Shown here in pieces: positions 39,901 to 48,342 of a stretch of DNA of 64,000 nucleotides. The translations under genes were made by a program, and so were the position numbers. Origin of the DNA: JBCBSS01 sp039819065 (lineage in GTDB: Bacteria; Bacteroidota; Bacteroidia; Cytophagales; Cyclobacteriaceae); the NCBI GenBank assembly GCA_039819065.1, contig JBCBSS010000002.1, positions 1-64,000 on the forward strand. The letters are read 5' to 3'. Each line of letters opens with the position of its first letter. Position 1 is the first letter of the stretch. The notes under the pieces were generated by a model, which was not told the origin of the DNA, did not search any database, and saw only the letters and a program-made list of their open reading frames with translations.

Positions 39901-40118
39901 TCATTATTTCGATAAACAGCAGCAAAACGTCCCCCAATATCATTTATTCCTGATAATATTACATCTACGCGCTCGTCGTTGTTAACGTCAACAAGCTGAA
40001 AATCACCACGTCCTATGGGTGACAACTGACTGGTAGAGTTGATCTGAAATGTTTGAGCTAAAACAAAAAGTGGGCTCAAAACGAATGTTAAAAACGAACA
40101 AAAGGCTTTCAAGGTCAT
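36933..40118 (-). CDS. VCBS/FG-GAP repeat surface protein with T9SS type B sorting domain
   Basis: A protein of 1061 aa. Signal peptide (ending LFVLAQ), then about seven VCBS/FG-GAP-like repeats over residues 25-390 with calcium-binding-type loops (DVNNDERVDV, DVNNDGLVDIFITG, DYNGDNKLDLFVSG), which predict an integrin-like propeller. An FN3-like domain and several PKD/Ig-like domains with the CxGxxxxL pattern follow (for example ICLGSPINLT). The final 90 residues (IFIPDLFTPNGDFNNDSFRV, then LRIYDRNGELAF and GHYAWAIE) are the gliding-motility-associated type B sorting domain. First gene of the nine-gene operon and directly followed by its presumed PorP/SprF partner. A role as adhesin or tip of the apparatus is inferred. 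Confidence 0.9.
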   Translation of the reverse strand: MTLKAFCSFLTFVLSPLFVLAQTFQINSTSQLSPIGRGDFQLVDVNNDERVDVILSGINDIGGRFAAVYRNNDDGTFTNFGVGLPQVSDGGIALGDVNNDGLVDIFITGEDDGGTRLSQLFVNQGGGIFTLSTQDFTGLAFGSVEIVDLDNDGLVDIVATGIDQSGIVSAKTYINTGNSQFSEITTNIEGTSNGDLLIFDFNNDAYPDILVSGLNGVNQRVTQLYLNNQDRTFTLTGVGLPAVRSGVLAAADYNQDGFQDLFISGNQAGSTIINDIYLNNAGGGFILDASLTPLEQGTAAWGDFDHDGDFDIITSGFDSPNFRTFLYENTGTGFVETGIGFPGLTDGNLNWADYNGDNKLDLFVSGFSSLGPITNVYDNDLASVNAQPGAPNNLLASVEGDSVIFSWDAGTDTETTTSGLGYNIYVGTTSGAVDLRSPSADLSNGVIRIPRVASSPRISVLGPFPEGTYFWSAQTVDAGFRGSNFATEQSFVVCDPVDIGRDTSICVGQVIALQAGTASDVVNWFSREQGPLANNTNQISFTVVEDDSIYVTVEKPLGCTVSDGFNVTALALPSIDIGTTEAICDGDTVALSAGILFPTIEWSSFRDGQFSSDLDIAYTVDRDDTVRLRVEDVNQCVNTDSLIIEVVPLPVVDLGPDQTICLGSPINLTMAGDSVNWQTTNGLEALNNTAFQFDVVETDTVVVEVFDLVSRCSNQDTLIADFFELPLADAGPDQVTCPGTTITIGGDYTGFTDLTFSWTPSATLDFDDVANPQASPNENTEYVLTVGDLNGCQNMDTVLVRQDSASVITIGEERNICLESNTTLGGDPTATGSVLSYTYEWSPSASLDDAQSPNPIATPTETTTYRLITRTLNCIVDTSFVTINVDPLPVVTVEPEIITIGLGEIVTLTAQGGVSYSWTPSEGLNNIAIPNPEASPEQTTLYEVEVTDENDCISFGSVTVQVRNQIFIPDLFTPNGDFNNDSFRVFGDGIATLSLRIYDRNGELAFSSDDINEIMEDGWDGSKDGEPMPSGHYAWAIEGEFFDGSRIEFQGNTSGILKLIR

Positions 40119-40497
40119 AAAAAAATAGGCAACAAAGACAATTTTTCCTTAAAGGATTTCAATTGTAACCGAAAGTCCAAATTATAACCTTATTGCACTA
40201 GAAAAGGTAAAAATTAGGTAAAATGCTTACATCGGTAATACGCCATTCACTATTCTTCGTACAATAATCACTTATGTGACATTAAAAGCGTTGTACCGGC
40301 AAGAGGAACAAAAAGAGCGTTAATATACTTTTTAGCGTTATAAAGCTCTGAATAGAGGTGGGTTGATAAGCGAAATGTATTTATAAAAAGTCGGCAGACA
40401 TTACAAGTGACAGAGCCTTGAGCAGGTCACCGTTTTAATGGCTGGTAGAAATGAAATGGGCATTACACGCAAAAAAGCGTACCTAATCAATATTGAA
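40119..40497 (-). promoter_or_regulatory. Leader region of the T9SS surface operon, with repeated AGCGTTA motifs
   Basis: This 379-bp gap must hold the promoter of the nine-gene operon. The motif AGCGTT(A) occurs at 40287-40292, 40316-40322 and 40334-40340 (given on the plus strand), 170-220 bases upstream of the first start codon. The 18-base spacing of the last two could place a regulator on one face of the helix. I could not identify a convincing Bacteroidota -7/-33 promoter. Nothing else is seen. Confidence 0.25.
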
Positions 40498-41136
40498 TTA
40501 GTCTAATTCGTTGATGACATGCACCAACTCACTTAACATCATGGCAGTCGCCCCCCAAACTACGTGACCGTCAATATCAAAATAAGGGGCTCTTAGTTTG
40601 TATCCTTTGGAAATGGGGATATCTGTCTCTTTGATGGTATGTGGATTTCGAAGAGCCTGCAGATCAGTTTCAATGATCTGTACTACTTCTTTTTGATCGG
40701 GAATAAACTCAGGGCGGGATTCGACATAACCAATGGTAGGCAACACCTTAAAGTTGCTGGCAAAGATGAAAAGCTCTGATAAGGCTCCAATGATCTTCAC
40801 ATCCTGCTGAACCACTCCTACCTCTTCTTCGGCCTCTCTCAAAGCCGTTTGAATCAAATCATCGTCCTGGTCTTCTTTCTTCCCACCAGGGAAGCTTACT
40901 TGGCCGCTATGCACTCCGGGATATTCAGGTCGCTTCATTAATGGTAAATAAATGCTACCATTAGAAGGATAGAAAAGCACTAAGACTCCTCCCAGACGAG
41001 CACTATCCGGTGCACTAAAGTACTTGTCTTTCATGGCCGGGTCAAACTTGGCAGACATCCTTATTTGTGCATCACGGCCAGGAAGAGGCTGTTGCAGGCG
41101 CTGTTCTAATTTGCCCACAAAATCAACAAATGTCAT
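40498..41136 (-). CDS. Nudix hydrolase, CoA pyrophosphatase (NudL/YeaB) type
   Basis: A cytosolic enzyme of 212 aa. The Nudix box runs GGKKEDQDDDLIQTALREAE then EEVGV, with the expected G-x5-E-x7-REx2EExGV spacing. The preceding stretch (LMKRPEYPGVHSGQVSFPGG) is the extra signature of the CoA-pyrophosphatase subgroup, which cleaves CoA and acyl-CoA to phosphopantetheine and 3',5'-ADP. Length is normal for NudL. Its start overlaps the stop of the lipoprotein gene at 41133 by 4 nt (ATGA), so the two are translationally coupled. Confidence 0.9.
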   Translation of the reverse strand: MTFVDFVGKLEQRLQQPLPGRDAQIRMSAKFDPAMKDKYFSAPDSARLGGVLVLFYPSNGSIYLPLMKRPEYPGVHSGQVSFPGGKKEDQDDDLIQTALREAEEEVGVVQQDVKIIGALSELFIFASNFKVLPTIGYVESRPEFIPDQKEVVQIIETDLQALRNPHTIKETDIPISKGYKLRAPYFDIDGHVVWGATAMMLSELVHVINELD

Positions 41137-42200
41137 ATCGGTTTTTTTTCTCGGTTGGTGATCTCCACATAGGAATCACCCGTAACAGGTTCACCATTTT
41201 TCGTTCCCTCAACTTTACACATTCCTTCCCAATAATACAATTTGTGAATCGGTGTGAACTTCAATTTCAGTTCCTGATGCGGTATCAGTGCGTCAATGAC
41301 CAAATCATACCCCAACTTGGGCACTTTCACACTCCATTTGATGGGATATTTAGATTTAGAATCAGGGCTCTCCCAATAATCAAGCTCTTCTATCATTATA
41401 TCCTCGCCAGATATATAAGTATTGGTATTATCTTCCCCAAAATGTGTACCTCCATAAATAGTAACGCCGTCAGCTCTATGGGTTAAGGCGTAGAGCATTA
41501 ACTCTTCCTTGCTTTCTTTGAACTGAACCGATAGCCAATCCCACGAGACCTCCCTTTGCCATACGCCAATGCAGTTCCATTGCCTATCATACCACAAGTC
41601 ACCTTTGACTTTTTTCACTTCTCCATTGTAGATAAGCTCGCCGGTAGCGGTAATTCTAGGGTAAGAATAATATCCTGCTTCTGCATATTCTCCGTATTTT
41701 TCGTACCCGGTGCCTCTGTGCAACAATACCGGCTTATCCGGCACCGTAGTCAAGTCTAAAGCAATATCATGATTGGTCATACGTGATTTGATATTATACT
41801 CCCCTTCTAGCCCCGACAGTGACCATACTTCGCCTTTCTTTTCTACCTGTAAGTTGATGGGGAGATCATTGGTAAGCAGTGTATCCAGTTTGGTGATTTT
41901 GTAGTCGTAGTGAAAAGCCTGATTCTGTGGGTCAGATACGGCCACATTGACCATTATATAGTCGTTCTTATTACGTGGATTAAAATGGAAAAACACATAC
42001 TCAATGCCGTATACGTTGTCTGTTCCCTCTTCTTGCAGATGCCCGGTGAAATACCACCATTCTAACGAGTTCTTAACATGAGGTGCTTCTTCGAGAGGTA
42101 GAACGGCCTTTCCATTATACTTGTCATTGCCATTGTAGGGTGTGAATTTGCAACTGCTTAAAAGCAGCACAATCAATAGTAGTTTCCAGCTTTTGATCAT
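41133..42200 (-). CDS. CrtC/AttH-like lipocalin-fold lipoprotein
   Basis: A protein of 355 aa. Its leader MIKSWKLLLIVLLLSSC is a lipoprotein signal with Cys at about 17. The body has the marks of the carotenoid 1,2-hydratase/AttH family: SLEWWYFTGHL near the start, FHFNPR, GDLWYDRQW in the middle and YWEGMCKVEG near the end. In that family two lipocalin-like barrels bind hydrophobic molecules. True CrtC enzymes hydrate carotenoids in phototrophs, whereas this lipoprotein form in Bacteroidota has no assigned substrate. It is co-transcribed with the Nudix gene, with no pathway link that I can see. Confidence 0.8.
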   Translation of the reverse strand: MIKSWKLLLIVLLLSSCKFTPYNGNDKYNGKAVLPLEEAPHVKNSLEWWYFTGHLQEEGTDNVYGIEYVFFHFNPRNKNDYIMVNVAVSDPQNQAFHYDYKITKLDTLLTNDLPINLQVEKKGEVWSLSGLEGEYNIKSRMTNHDIALDLTTVPDKPVLLHRGTGYEKYGEYAEAGYYSYPRITATGELIYNGEVKKVKGDLWYDRQWNCIGVWQREVSWDWLSVQFKESKEELMLYALTHRADGVTIYGGTHFGEDNTNTYISGEDIMIEELDYWESPDSKSKYPIKWSVKVPKLGYDLVIDALIPHQELKLKFTPIHKLYYWEGMCKVEGTKNGEPVTGDSYVEITNREKKPI

Positions 42201-42497
42201 GCACTTATAAACAACAACCTAATCACTTAGTTTGCCATAAAAATGACAAAAGCCTGGTTTGCACCAAGCTCTTGTCTAAACAAAATAAACATCTGAAATA
42301 GCCGGAATTATCCGAAAAGTGATTGTGGATTTAATCTTCCTTCGCGACTGCTTGCGCCATCGCTGAAGCTATTTGCGGCACGCGATCGGCAGACGAGAAA
42401 GTTGTGATTTAATTCCCAGGGCTTTGCCCCGGAAGCTCGGGTCTAGGGTTCTACCCTAGGGTTTAATACCATTTATTACAAATTGTTTGTATTCAAA
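42201..42497 (-). terminator. Hairpins downstream of aceA
   Basis: This short gap holds CTAGGGT-TCT-ACCCTAG (42443-42459), a perfect 7-bp hairpin, next to a GC-rich CCCAGGGC/GCCCCGG stretch (about 42417-42431). It lies about 40 bases after the aceA stop on the minus strand. No strong T-tract follows on that strand, so termination is possible but not certain. No gene is seen. Confidence 0.35.
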
Positions 42498-43769
42498 TTA
42501 AAACTGTGCTTCTTCTGTAGACCCTTTAAGCGCCACTGTAGAAGCCGCACCGCTGGTAACAGTTTCCTGCACAGCGTCAAAGTAAGCCGTACCTACAAAC
42601 GATTGATGCTTAACAGCTTTGAAACCTTGTTCTACTAAGGCAAATTCCTTTTCCTGAAGTTCTGAGTAACCAGCCATACCTCTATCTCTGTAAGCACTGG
42701 CTAACTGGAACATACTGGTATTCAATGCATGGAAACCTGCCAATGTGATGAACTGGAATTTGTATCCCATGTCAGCTAGATTCTCTCTGAATGAAAGCAT
42801 CTCTCCCTCAGACAATTTAGCAGCCCAGTTGAATGACGGCGAACAGTTATAAGCCAACATTTTCTCAGGATACTGCGACTTGATCGCTTCAGCAAATTCT
42901 CTGGCCTGACCTAGATCAGGGTTTGAAGTTTCGCACCAGATCAAATCTGCAAACGGAGCATAAGATAAACCTCTGTCTATAGCTTGCTCCAAGCCATTTC
43001 TTACATTGTAGAAACCTTCACTGGTACGCTCACCTGTGATGAACTTCTGATCGCGCTCATCGATATCACTGGTGATCAAATTGGCTGCATCAGCGTCGGT
43101 TCTTGCTACTAGTACAGTTGGTACGCCCATTACATCCGAAGCCAAACGCGCTGCAACCAGCTTGTTGATCGCTTCTTGGGTAGGCACTAGTACTTTACCA
43201 CCAAGGTGGCCACATTTTTTAGCGGAAGAAAGTTGGTCTTCGAAGTGTACACCTGAAGCACCAGCCTCGATCATAGCTTTCATCAATTCGAAAGCATTCA
43301 GGTTGCCACCGAAACCGGCCTCTGCATCTGCCATGATAGGCACCATCCAATCGACTTCCCCATCTCCTGTTACGTTCTGTATCTGGTCAGCGCGCAATAG
43401 AGAATTGTTGATTCTTTTTACTACTGAAGGCACACTATCAGCCGGATAAAGGCTCTGATCAGGGTACATTTGACCGGCCAGATTGGCATCAGCCGCTACT
43501 TGCCATCCACTTAGGTAAATGGCTTTAAGGCCAGCTTGTACCTCCTGAACAGCTTGATTACCAGTCAGGGCACCGAGTGCAGCCACATAATCTTCTGTGT
43601 GTAACATGTCCCAAAGCTTTTGAGCCCCAAGTCTTGCCAACGTGTAATCTATATTTATAGAGTTGCTCAACTCGACTACTTTTTCTGCTGTATAGGGACG
43701 TTCTACTCCATTCCAACGTGGTGAAGTCCAATTTTCTAATACCCGATTAATTCTATCTTGACGATTCAT
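42498..43769 (-). CDS. aceA: Isocitrate lyase
   Basis: A cytosolic enzyme of 423 aa that splits isocitrate to glyoxylate and succinate, the first step of the glyoxylate shunt, allowing growth on acetate and fatty acids. The catalytic KKCGH motif is present (SSAKKCGHLGG), along with ADAEAGFGG for metal binding, VLVARTDADAA and YNCSPSFNW. Length matches the bacterial family. It lies 27 nt after aceB, so the two form an operon read from the shared divergent region at 45390-45562. Confidence 0.98.
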   Translation of the reverse strand: MNRQDRINRVLENWTSPRWNGVERPYTAEKVVELSNSINIDYTLARLGAQKLWDMLHTEDYVAALGALTGNQAVQEVQAGLKAIYLSGWQVAADANLAGQMYPDQSLYPADSVPSVVKRINNSLLRADQIQNVTGDGEVDWMVPIMADAEAGFGGNLNAFELMKAMIEAGASGVHFEDQLSSAKKCGHLGGKVLVPTQEAINKLVAARLASDVMGVPTVLVARTDADAANLITSDIDERDQKFITGERTSEGFYNVRNGLEQAIDRGLSYAPFADLIWCETSNPDLGQAREFAEAIKSQYPEKMLAYNCSPSFNWAAKLSEGEMLSFRENLADMGYKFQFITLAGFHALNTSMFQLASAYRDRGMAGYSELQEKEFALVEQGFKAVKHQSFVGTAYFDAVQETVTSGAASTVALKGSTEEAQF

Positions 43770-43796
43770 GTTCTATATATTTTAAAAAAGGTTCTT

Positions 43797-45389
43797 TTAA
43801 ATAAATTCGTATGCGTTAAGGGTTAGGAATTCGTCGAATTGGTCTTTTCTGACCATCTCGTCAAACAGCTCTTTCGCTTTGGCGTATTTGCCCTTGACGT
43901 ATTCTTCTTCTCCCACCATTTCTAATATTCTTTCAGTTTCTGATTTGAGTAACTCCTCATAAATAGCATCAGTCATCTCTCTTCCATCAGCTAACTTCAC
44001 GTTGTAATGAAGCCATTGCCAAACCTGAGCGCGTGAAATCTCCGCTGTAGCAGCGTCTTCCATCAGGTTGTACAATGCAGCTGCTCCGGTTCCTTTAAGC
44101 CATGAGGCGATATAAAGTATGGCAACATGTATGTTTTGGCGAACACCTTCTTCGGTGACTTTTCCACCTGGAATTTCGAAATTGAGCAAGTCGCCTGATT
44201 TAATCTCCTGATCGCTCAAAAGTTCATCTTTTTGGTGGGCTCTGTAGGCCAACTTCTCATCGAATACTTCCATCGCTACGGGTACTAACTTAGGGTGTGC
44301 TACCCACGTACCGTCGTATCCAATGTTGGCTTCTCTTTCTTTATCAGAGCGTACTTTGGTCAAAGCATAGCGATTGACCTCTGCGTCTTTACTTGGTATG
44401 AAGGCCGCCATACCACCGATGGCATGGGCGTTTCTTTTATGGCAAACCTGTACGAGCAATCTCGCATAAGCATCCATGAACGGCACGTTCATCGTTACGC
44501 TACCTCTATCCGGTAGAATTTGATCATTGAATTTCTTGATGGCGCTGAAGATGTAATCCCACCTTCCAGCGTTGAGGGCCGCAATGTGATCTTTCAATTC
44601 GTACAATATTTCCTCCATCTCAAAAGCAGCGGTGATAGTCTCAATGAGTACAGTCACCTTGATAGTACCATTAGGGATACCAAGCATCTTTTGTGCTTCT
44701 ACGAAAACGTCATTCCATAACTGCGCCTCGAAACGGCTTTCTAATTTCGGTAGGTAGAAGTAAGGGCCAGAGTCTCTTTTAAGTAGTTCTTTGGCGTTAT
44801 GAAAGAAGTATAGGCCAAAGTCGAAAAGGGATGCAGACATTCTCTCGCCGTCTATTAAGACATTCTTCTCTTCTAAGTGCCAACCACGAGGTCTTACCTT
44901 CAGTACAGCCACTTCATCATTCAGTTCATAAGATTTCCCCTGAGCCGTTACGAAGTCTACTTGCTTTCTGATGGCATCGAAAAGATTTACCTGCCCGCTG
45001 ATTACGTTTTCCCAAGTTGGCGAAGTAGCATCCTCAAAGTCAGCCATGAAAACTTTAGCGCCTGAGTTCAGCGCGTTGATGATCATTTTACGATCAACAG
45101 GTCCTGTTATTTCTGTGCGTCTGTCTTGTAGGTCAGCTGGGATATCTGCTACCTCCCAATCCGTTTCACGGATACTCTTAGTGACGATTGGGAACATAAG
45201 AGGCTCACCATTCTTGATTTGAGTCAATCTATCTTGACGTGCCTTAAGCAGCGTCTTGCGTCTTTCATTGAACGATCTATGAAGTGAGGCGATGAAGTCC
45301 AGCGCTTCAGGACTAAGCACTTTTTCTACACTGGCAAAGGACTTGCCGACCACCTCTATTCGATCTGTTTTTTCTGCTGTCAATTTCAT
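43797..45389 (-). CDS. aceB: Malate synthase A
   Basis: An enzyme of 530 aa that condenses glyoxylate with acetyl-CoA to malate, completing the shunt with aceA. Family blocks are clear: VFMADFEDATSPTWENV, VLKVRPRGWHL, TVLIETITAAFEMEEI, AGRWDYIFSAIKKF and IGGMAAFIPSK. Length is that of the A isoform. First gene of the aceBA operon, divergent from a RamB/ScfR-type regulator with an inverted-repeat operator candidate about 48 bases upstream of the start codon. Confidence 0.98.
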   Translation of the reverse strand: MKLTAEKTDRIEVVGKSFASVEKVLSPEALDFIASLHRSFNERRKTLLKARQDRLTQIKNGEPLMFPIVTKSIRETDWEVADIPADLQDRRTEITGPVDRKMIINALNSGAKVFMADFEDATSPTWENVISGQVNLFDAIRKQVDFVTAQGKSYELNDEVAVLKVRPRGWHLEEKNVLIDGERMSASLFDFGLYFFHNAKELLKRDSGPYFYLPKLESRFEAQLWNDVFVEAQKMLGIPNGTIKVTVLIETITAAFEMEEILYELKDHIAALNAGRWDYIFSAIKKFNDQILPDRGSVTMNVPFMDAYARLLVQVCHKRNAHAIGGMAAFIPSKDAEVNRYALTKVRSDKEREANIGYDGTWVAHPKLVPVAMEVFDEKLAYRAHQKDELLSDQEIKSGDLLNFEIPGGKVTEEGVRQNIHVAILYIASWLKGTGAAALYNLMEDAATAEISRAQVWQWLHYNVKLADGREMTDAIYEELLKSETERILEMVGEEEYVKGKYAKAKELFDEMVRKDQFDEFLTLNAYEFI

Positions 45390-45436
45390 GATGGTGCAGT
45401 GTTAAGGTTTTTAAAAGATTTAATTCAAATATAGGA

Positions 45437-45505
45437 TTGCGAAAAATATAAAGCAAGCGAAAATTCGCTTTTTTAATAAAATTCGTCTTAAGTTATTTTT
45501 CGCAA
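45437..45505. promoter_or_regulatory. Candidate operator of the glyoxylate regulator
   Basis: A perfect 12-bp inverted repeat TTGCGAAAAATA (45437-45448) / TATTTTTCGCAA (45494-45505) brackets a second perfect palindrome AAGCGAA-AA-TTCGCTT (45455-45470). All four arms share the core GCGAA. One outer arm lies about 48 bases from the aceB start and the other about 58 bases from the regulator start, so each divergent gene has an equivalent site. Another TTGCG is at 45525. RamB-type regulators are known to bind A/T-rich TTTGCAAA-like sites; assignment of these sites to the adjacent regulator is inference. Confidence 0.6.
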
Positions 45506-45562
45506 TGAGTGAAGTATCCTAAAATTGCGTATTTTTGAACCTGTTGACCATCAAATCGCTGA

Positions 45563-47041
45563 ATGAAAAAAAGAACTGATAATGTTAAGTTGATATTCGC
45601 TCTGAAGCTCAAGCAGCTGCGATTGGACAAAAAACTCTCTCAGGGTGAGCTTTCTACTAAAGCAGGAGTCTCCGTCTCTTATCTCAATGAGATAGAAAAG
45701 GGCAAAAAATACCCTAAGGCGGACAAAATCTTCTCACTAGCCGATGCGCTCAACGTATCTTATGACCACCTTGTATCACTTAAACTGAGTAAAAAACTAT
45801 CTCCGTTATCGGAATTGCTGCAGTCGGATATCCTGAACGACCTTCCACTTGATTTCTTTGACATCGATTCAGCAAGGGTGATAGAACTGCTCTCCAATGC
45901 GCCTACTAAGCTGAGTGCTTTTATCAATACTTTCATAGAAATGGCACGCAACTATGATATGAGCGTGGAGAACTTCTATTTTTCTGTACTCAGATCGTAT
46001 CAGGAACTTCACGACAATCATTTTGAGGAATTGGAGGCACAGTCTCGTGCTTTTGCTGATAAATTCAGGGTCAATACTGGGATGCCTCTTCTGAAACAGT
46101 TAGAACAGGTACTTACTGATGAGTACGGCTATGCTATCGAGATGACAGATTTCCAGAAGGACCCAGAACTCAACAATACACGCTACATACTGATTCCTGA
46201 AAAACTAAAGTTGATTGTAAATGATGCATTGAGTGAACATCAAAAAATCTTCGTATTGGCCAAGGAAGTTGGGTTTTGTTTTATGGCGCTTAAAAATCGG
46301 CCTATTACGAACCCCATTTTGGAACTCAACTCATTTGACGAAGTATTAAACAATTTTAAAGCTTCTTACTTCGCTTCTGCACTCATTATTGAAGAGCAGA
46401 AGTTCATTGAAGATATGAAAGCCTTCTTCACCAGGGATACATTCGATGGTTCAGCTTTGGAAAAAGTAATGAAGACCTACCAGGCCACTCCTGAAACTTT
46501 TGTGCAAAGGATGATCAGCATTATTCCAAAACATTTGGGCCTAAGGGAGCTTTTCTTTTTGAAATTCAAACGAGCAGTGAAGTCGGACAGGTTTGAAATG
46601 ACCAAAGAGTTGCACCTTTCTAAACTACACTACCCACATGCCACGGTGCTTAATGAGCATTACTGCCGACGTTGGGTATCGCTCAATGTATTGAACGAAC
46701 TTCGAGACGCTAAGCCTTCTACCGAAGTATTATGCAGCGCGCAAATTTCAAAAAACATAGACCTTGACCAGGAATGCCTAATGATCTCCTTCGGCTCTCG
46801 TGATACTCTAAACGATACGGTGGAGATAAGCACCTCAATTGGTTTGATCATTAATGACAAACTAAAAGGGCTTGTTCGGTTTCTAGATGATCCCAAGCTG
46901 TCAAAAAAAGACGTCAATACTACTTGTGAGCGATGTGCCAATCAGTATTGTGGGGAACGCATGGCTGAGCCAACACTCCACCTGAAGGAAAAGCTTGAGA
47001 AACAGCGCAAGATGAAAATACAAGAGTTATACCTTTCCTAG
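45563..47041 (+). CDS. RamB/ScfR-type XRE-family regulator of the glyoxylate shunt
   Basis: A regulator of 492 aa with an XRE helix-turn-helix at about residues 12-66 (LKQLRLDKKLSQGELSTKAG, VSVSYLNEIEKG). The middle is an IrrE/ImmA-related domain without a visible HExxH zinc site (DALSEHQKIFVLAKEVGF). The C-terminal DUF2083-like domain has a cysteine group CERCANQYC. This layout is that of short-chain fatty-acyl or acetate regulators such as RamB, which control aceA/aceB in other bacteria. Divergent position next to aceBA and shared operator-like repeats support the same job and probable autoregulation. Confidence 0.88.
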   Translation: MKKRTDNVKLIFALKLKQLRLDKKLSQGELSTKAGVSVSYLNEIEKGKKYPKADKIFSLADALNVSYDHLVSLKLSKKLSPLSELLQSDILNDLPLDFFDIDSARVIELLSNAPTKLSAFINTFIEMARNYDMSVENFYFSVLRSYQELHDNHFEELEAQSRAFADKFRVNTGMPLLKQLEQVLTDEYGYAIEMTDFQKDPELNNTRYILIPEKLKLIVNDALSEHQKIFVLAKEVGFCFMALKNRPITNPILELNSFDEVLNNFKASYFASALIIEEQKFIEDMKAFFTRDTFDGSALEKVMKTYQATPETFVQRMISIIPKHLGLRELFFLKFKRAVKSDRFEMTKELHLSKLHYPHATVLNEHYCRRWVSLNVLNELRDAKPSTEVLCSAQISKNIDLDQECLMISFGSRDTLNDTVEISTSIGLIINDKLKGLVRFLDDPKLSKKDVNTTCERCANQYCGERMAEPTLHLKEKLEKQRKMKIQELYLS

Positions 47042-47193
47042 CTTTCGCATGCTAAATGGCTGATATGTAAAACCTATCATCGTTTTACATACATGCGGTC
47101 AGCACAAAACTGATTATTTTTCAATACTCCGTTATACTTGATCTGACTTACCGAGGTTAATAATTATATTAGTACTTCACTACATAGGAGCGC

Positions 47194-48204
47194 ATGGGTA
47201 AAAAGTTAGTCTTGATGTTGGCATGCAGTCTGTCTCTCTGCTTCTGCTATGGACAGTCCAACCTGGCAAACTGTAATGATTCTACTTTTTGCACCCCTGG
47301 AGTGATGGGTCTTCCGAGATCCAAGGGGATCATTATCAAGCAGGAAAACGTAACGGATTACTTCATCCAGTCCGATGGCAGCGACCAATCCAGCTCCAGT
47401 AATGAAATCAGGCGGAACCGGCGATGGGAATTTCAACTGCGTGCACCGCTTGTGCTTAAAGATAATTTCAAAATGGCGGTTGGGGTCAAGTACTTCGTCG
47501 AGGAGTTCAGATTCGACGACACCGATTCTGAATTTGAATTCTATAACAACCTGGAAGACCGGTCTTTAAGAAACCTGGCAACCAGTTTATTCTTGGTCAA
47601 ACCAACCAGAACTAATCGGTATTACCTACTACGATTAAATGCTCAACTCAATGGGGACTTTTCTACCGGTAACATCTCCGCCAATAATTTTTTGAAATAC
47701 TCCATTACACCATTGGTAGGTTGGAAGAAGAATGATTACACATCCTACGCATTTGGTTTTTCATTTGGGTATAGCTTCGGGCAACGTTCCATCTTTCCTA
47801 TTTTCTCCTACAATAAGTCTTTCAATACCCAATGGGGCATTGAAACGATTCTACCTGTCAAAGCCAGGTTGCGCTACGGCTCGCTAGACCAGAAGAGCTA
47901 TGTGTACCTTACGTCTGAACTCAATGGTGCGAGTTACAATATCGACATAGATCTCAATAATCCCGAAGGCACAAATTTCCTATTCCTCAACAAGTCAGAA
48001 GTGCGTTTTTTGATATCACTTGAAAGGGAGATTCATGATTGGCTCTGGTTCGGAGTTGAAGGCGGTATGCGTAAAAATATCAATTTTGACCTTACCAGTT
48101 CGCCAAGAAGGAATACTGATATCATTATCGAAAATCAACTGAACAATGCTTTTCTTTTTAGCGTAAGCTTGTTTATCGTACCTCCGAGAAAGTTTCTTGA
48201 ATAG
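47194..48204 (+). CDS. Outer-membrane beta-barrel protein (DUF6268-like)
   Basis: A protein of 336 aa. A signal peptide (MGKKLVLMLACSLSLCFCYG, then Q) is followed by alternating strands rich in aromatic residues (YYLLRLNAQLNGDFSTGN, YAFGFSFGYSFGQRSIFP). It closes in a hydrophobic strand (FLFSVSLFIVPPRKF). The pattern of an early aromatic block, GWKKNDYTSYAFG and QWGIETILP reminds me of the DUF6268 outer-membrane family. An AGGAG about 3 bases before the ATG is one of the few good Shine-Dalgarno matches here. Function unknown. Confidence 0.72.
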   Translation: MGKKLVLMLACSLSLCFCYGQSNLANCNDSTFCTPGVMGLPRSKGIIIKQENVTDYFIQSDGSDQSSSSNEIRRNRRWEFQLRAPLVLKDNFKMAVGVKYFVEEFRFDDTDSEFEFYNNLEDRSLRNLATSLFLVKPTRTNRYYLLRLNAQLNGDFSTGNISANNFLKYSITPLVGWKKNDYTSYAFGFSFGYSFGQRSIFPIFSYNKSFNTQWGIETILPVKARLRYGSLDQKSYVYLTSELNGASYNIDIDLNNPEGTNFLFLNKSEVRFLISLEREIHDWLWFGVEGGMRKNINFDLTSSPRRNTDIIIENQLNNAFLFSVSLFIVPPRKFLE

Positions 48205-48342
48205 GCAGTTATCTAATCCCCTTATATCCTCAAGCCGGATGGGCTCTTACTTTCTGTCTCAATATGGAGAGTAAGCCAAGACCCAAGCATTGCCTCTGAG
48301 AAGCGCTTACCAAGAGAAGACTGTAATCTTAATTACCAAAGA

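Noticed and set aside
41133..42200. Carotenoid hydratase CrtC in a carotenoid pathway
   Set aside because: The fold family matches, but it is a lipoprotein with no carotenoid genes nearby, so enzyme function is not assigned.
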